A DNA stretch of 7,506 nucleotides from Verrucomicrobiaceae bacterium (lineage in GTDB: Bacteria; Verrucomicrobiota; Verrucomicrobiae; Verrucomicrobiales; Akkermansiaceae), in NCBI GenBank assembly GCA_003820635.1, contig RPOS01000239.1, positions 1 to 7,506 on the forward strand, in the 5' to 3' direction. Of this stretch, positions 6,627 to 7,506 are shown piece after piece (the stretch's first letter is position 1; every line of letters begins with the position of its first letter). The notes below the pieces were generated by a model. That model was not told where the DNA came from, ran no database searches, and saw only the letters and a program-made list of their open reading frames with translations. The translations under genes were made by a program, and so were the position numbers.

Positions 6627-7506
6627 TCAGGCCCCGGCCACCGCGATGATGCCTTCTTCGGTCTCCTGCTTGAGGCGGAGCTGGCCGCAGGCGGCATCGA
6701 TGTCGTGGCCTTTTTCGAGGCGGAGGGTGGCGGAGACGCCGGCGTTTTTAAGGACATCGCGGAAGGCGCGGCAGCGGGTGTCGGACGGACGTTTCCACTC
6801 CAGGCCCTCCACGGTGTTGTAGGGAATGAGGTTCACCTTGGCATGGAGGCGGCGGGCGTGGCGGGAGAGGATGGCGGCTTGTTCGAGGGAATCATTGACG
6901 CCATCTATCAGAATGTATTCGAGCGTGAGCTTCTGATTTTTGCGCGTGTTCCAGTAGTCGAGCGCGTCGAAGAGCTCGGCGACGGGCCACTTGCGGTTGA
7001 TCGGCATGATCTGCTGGCGCACTTCGTCGGTGGCGCCGTGGAGTGAGATGGCGAGGCGGATCTGCTGCGGGTGTTCGGCCAGCTGGCGGATCTGCGGCAC
7101 GAGGCCGGAGGTGGAGATGGTGAGGTGGCGTGCGCCGAGGTGCAGGGTTTTTTCGCCGGTGATGAGGGCGATGGCTTCTAACAGATTGTCGAGGTTGGCG
7201 AGCGGCTCGCCCATGCCCATGAAAACGAGGTTGTCCACGCGTTCGCCGGAGAGTTGTTCGGCGGCGAGGACCTGGCCGGCGATTTCCGCGGGATCGAGGT
7301 GGCGGGTGAAACCGGCCAGGCCGGAGGCGCAGAACTTGCAGCCATAGGCGCAGCCGACTTGGGACGAGACGCAGAGCGTGCGGCGGTCGGATTTTTCGCC
7401 GTAGAGCGCGGGGTTCGCGGGGATGAGCACGCTTTCCACGTAGCGGCCGTCGTGCAGGCGGAAGAGGAACTTGCGCGTGGTGTCGGCGGAGCCCTGGGTG
7501 GTGGAA
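6627..7506 (-). CDS. rlmN: Dual-specificity RNA methyltransferase RlmN (5' end outside window)
   Basis: Radical SAM enzyme that methylates C2 of A2503 in 23S rRNA and, in E. coli, A37 of some tRNAs. The 292 visible residues lack the N-terminus; the frame is open to the window edge and reads SADTTRKFLFRLHDGRYVES, as expected upstream of the core, so the internal GTG at 7439 is not the start. Visible residues C52, C56 and C59 form the [4Fe-4S] CxxxCxxC motif (CAYGCKFC), preceded by the conserved C45 in TLCVSSQVG. FMGMGEPLAN is the SAM-binding GEP motif. C273 in HDIDAACGQL is the methyl-carrying cysteine (E. coli C355). The protein ends 19 residues later. Before the catalytic cysteine it has EKGHD where E. 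coli has RGDD, a variation that leaves the reactive residues intact. It is followed by the REPIN-like element rather than a clear terminator. Confidence 0.97.
   Translation of the reverse strand, partial: STTQGSADTTRKFLFRLHDGRYVESVLIPANPALYGEKSDRRTLCVSSQVGCAYGCKFCASGLAGFTRHLDPAEIAGQVLAAEQLSGERVDNLVFMGMGEPLANLDNLLEAIALITGEKTLHLGARHLTISTSGLVPQIRQLAEHPQQIRLAISLHGATDEVRQQIMPINRKWPVAELFDALDYWNTRKNQKLTLEYILIDGVNDSLEQAAILSRHARRLHAKVNLIPYNTVEGLEWKRPSDTRCRAFRDVLKNAGVSATLRLEKGHDIDAACGQLRLKQETEEGIIAVAGA

Noticed and set aside
6306..7046. Plus-strand open frame (246 codons) across the REPIN-like element into rlmN
   Set aside because: It runs through the inverted repeats and antisense to conserved rlmN sequence, a typical spurious repeat ORF.

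Overview
The window is GC-rich (well over half G+C by eye) and compact. Seven protein-coding genes are supported and all lie on the minus strand, so the window reads functionally from right to left. The content points to the PVC superphylum, most likely Verrucomicrobiota. The clues are a very long GreA with a large N-terminal extension of the kind known in Chlamydia, a secreted PDZ protein encoded behind an ECF sigma factor and a small membrane protein, and a pair of inverted GC-rich hairpin repeats. This taxonomic placement is an inference from gene content, not a measured match.

From right to left: (1) rlmN, cut by the right edge, the radical SAM methylase of 23S rRNA A2503. (2) A 272-bp gap (6355-6626) filled mostly by a REPIN-like element with two 22-bp perfect inverted arms, each itself a hairpin. 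(3) A beta-class carbonic anhydrase with a complete zinc site. (4) A monothiol (CGWS) glutaredoxin-like protein followed by a terminator-like hairpin. (5) A tight three-gene cassette: ECF sigma factor, a single-pass membrane protein that is probably its anti-sigma factor (8-nt overlap, perfect Shine-Dalgarno), and an exported PDZ protein starting 1 nt after the previous stop. (6) A 612-residue GreA-type transcript cleavage factor with an unusual N-terminal region. (7) Enolase, ending in a strong intrinsic terminator. The 180-bp greA-eno gap carries an inverted array of 7-nt AAGAC-type repeats.

The genes are mostly housekeeping: glycolysis (eno), transcription elongation (greA), rRNA methylation (rlmN), CO2/bicarbonate balance (carbonic anhydrase) and redox (glutaredoxin). 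The sigma/membrane/PDZ cassette is the one signalling unit. It looks like an envelope-sensing circuit: the membrane protein would hold the sigma factor, and the PDZ protein would act outside the cytoplasmic membrane. The least explained features are non-coding: the REPIN-like element, the AAGAC heptad array, and an octamer (TCTGTTAG on the coding strand) that accounts for every TTA codon I could find in the window.
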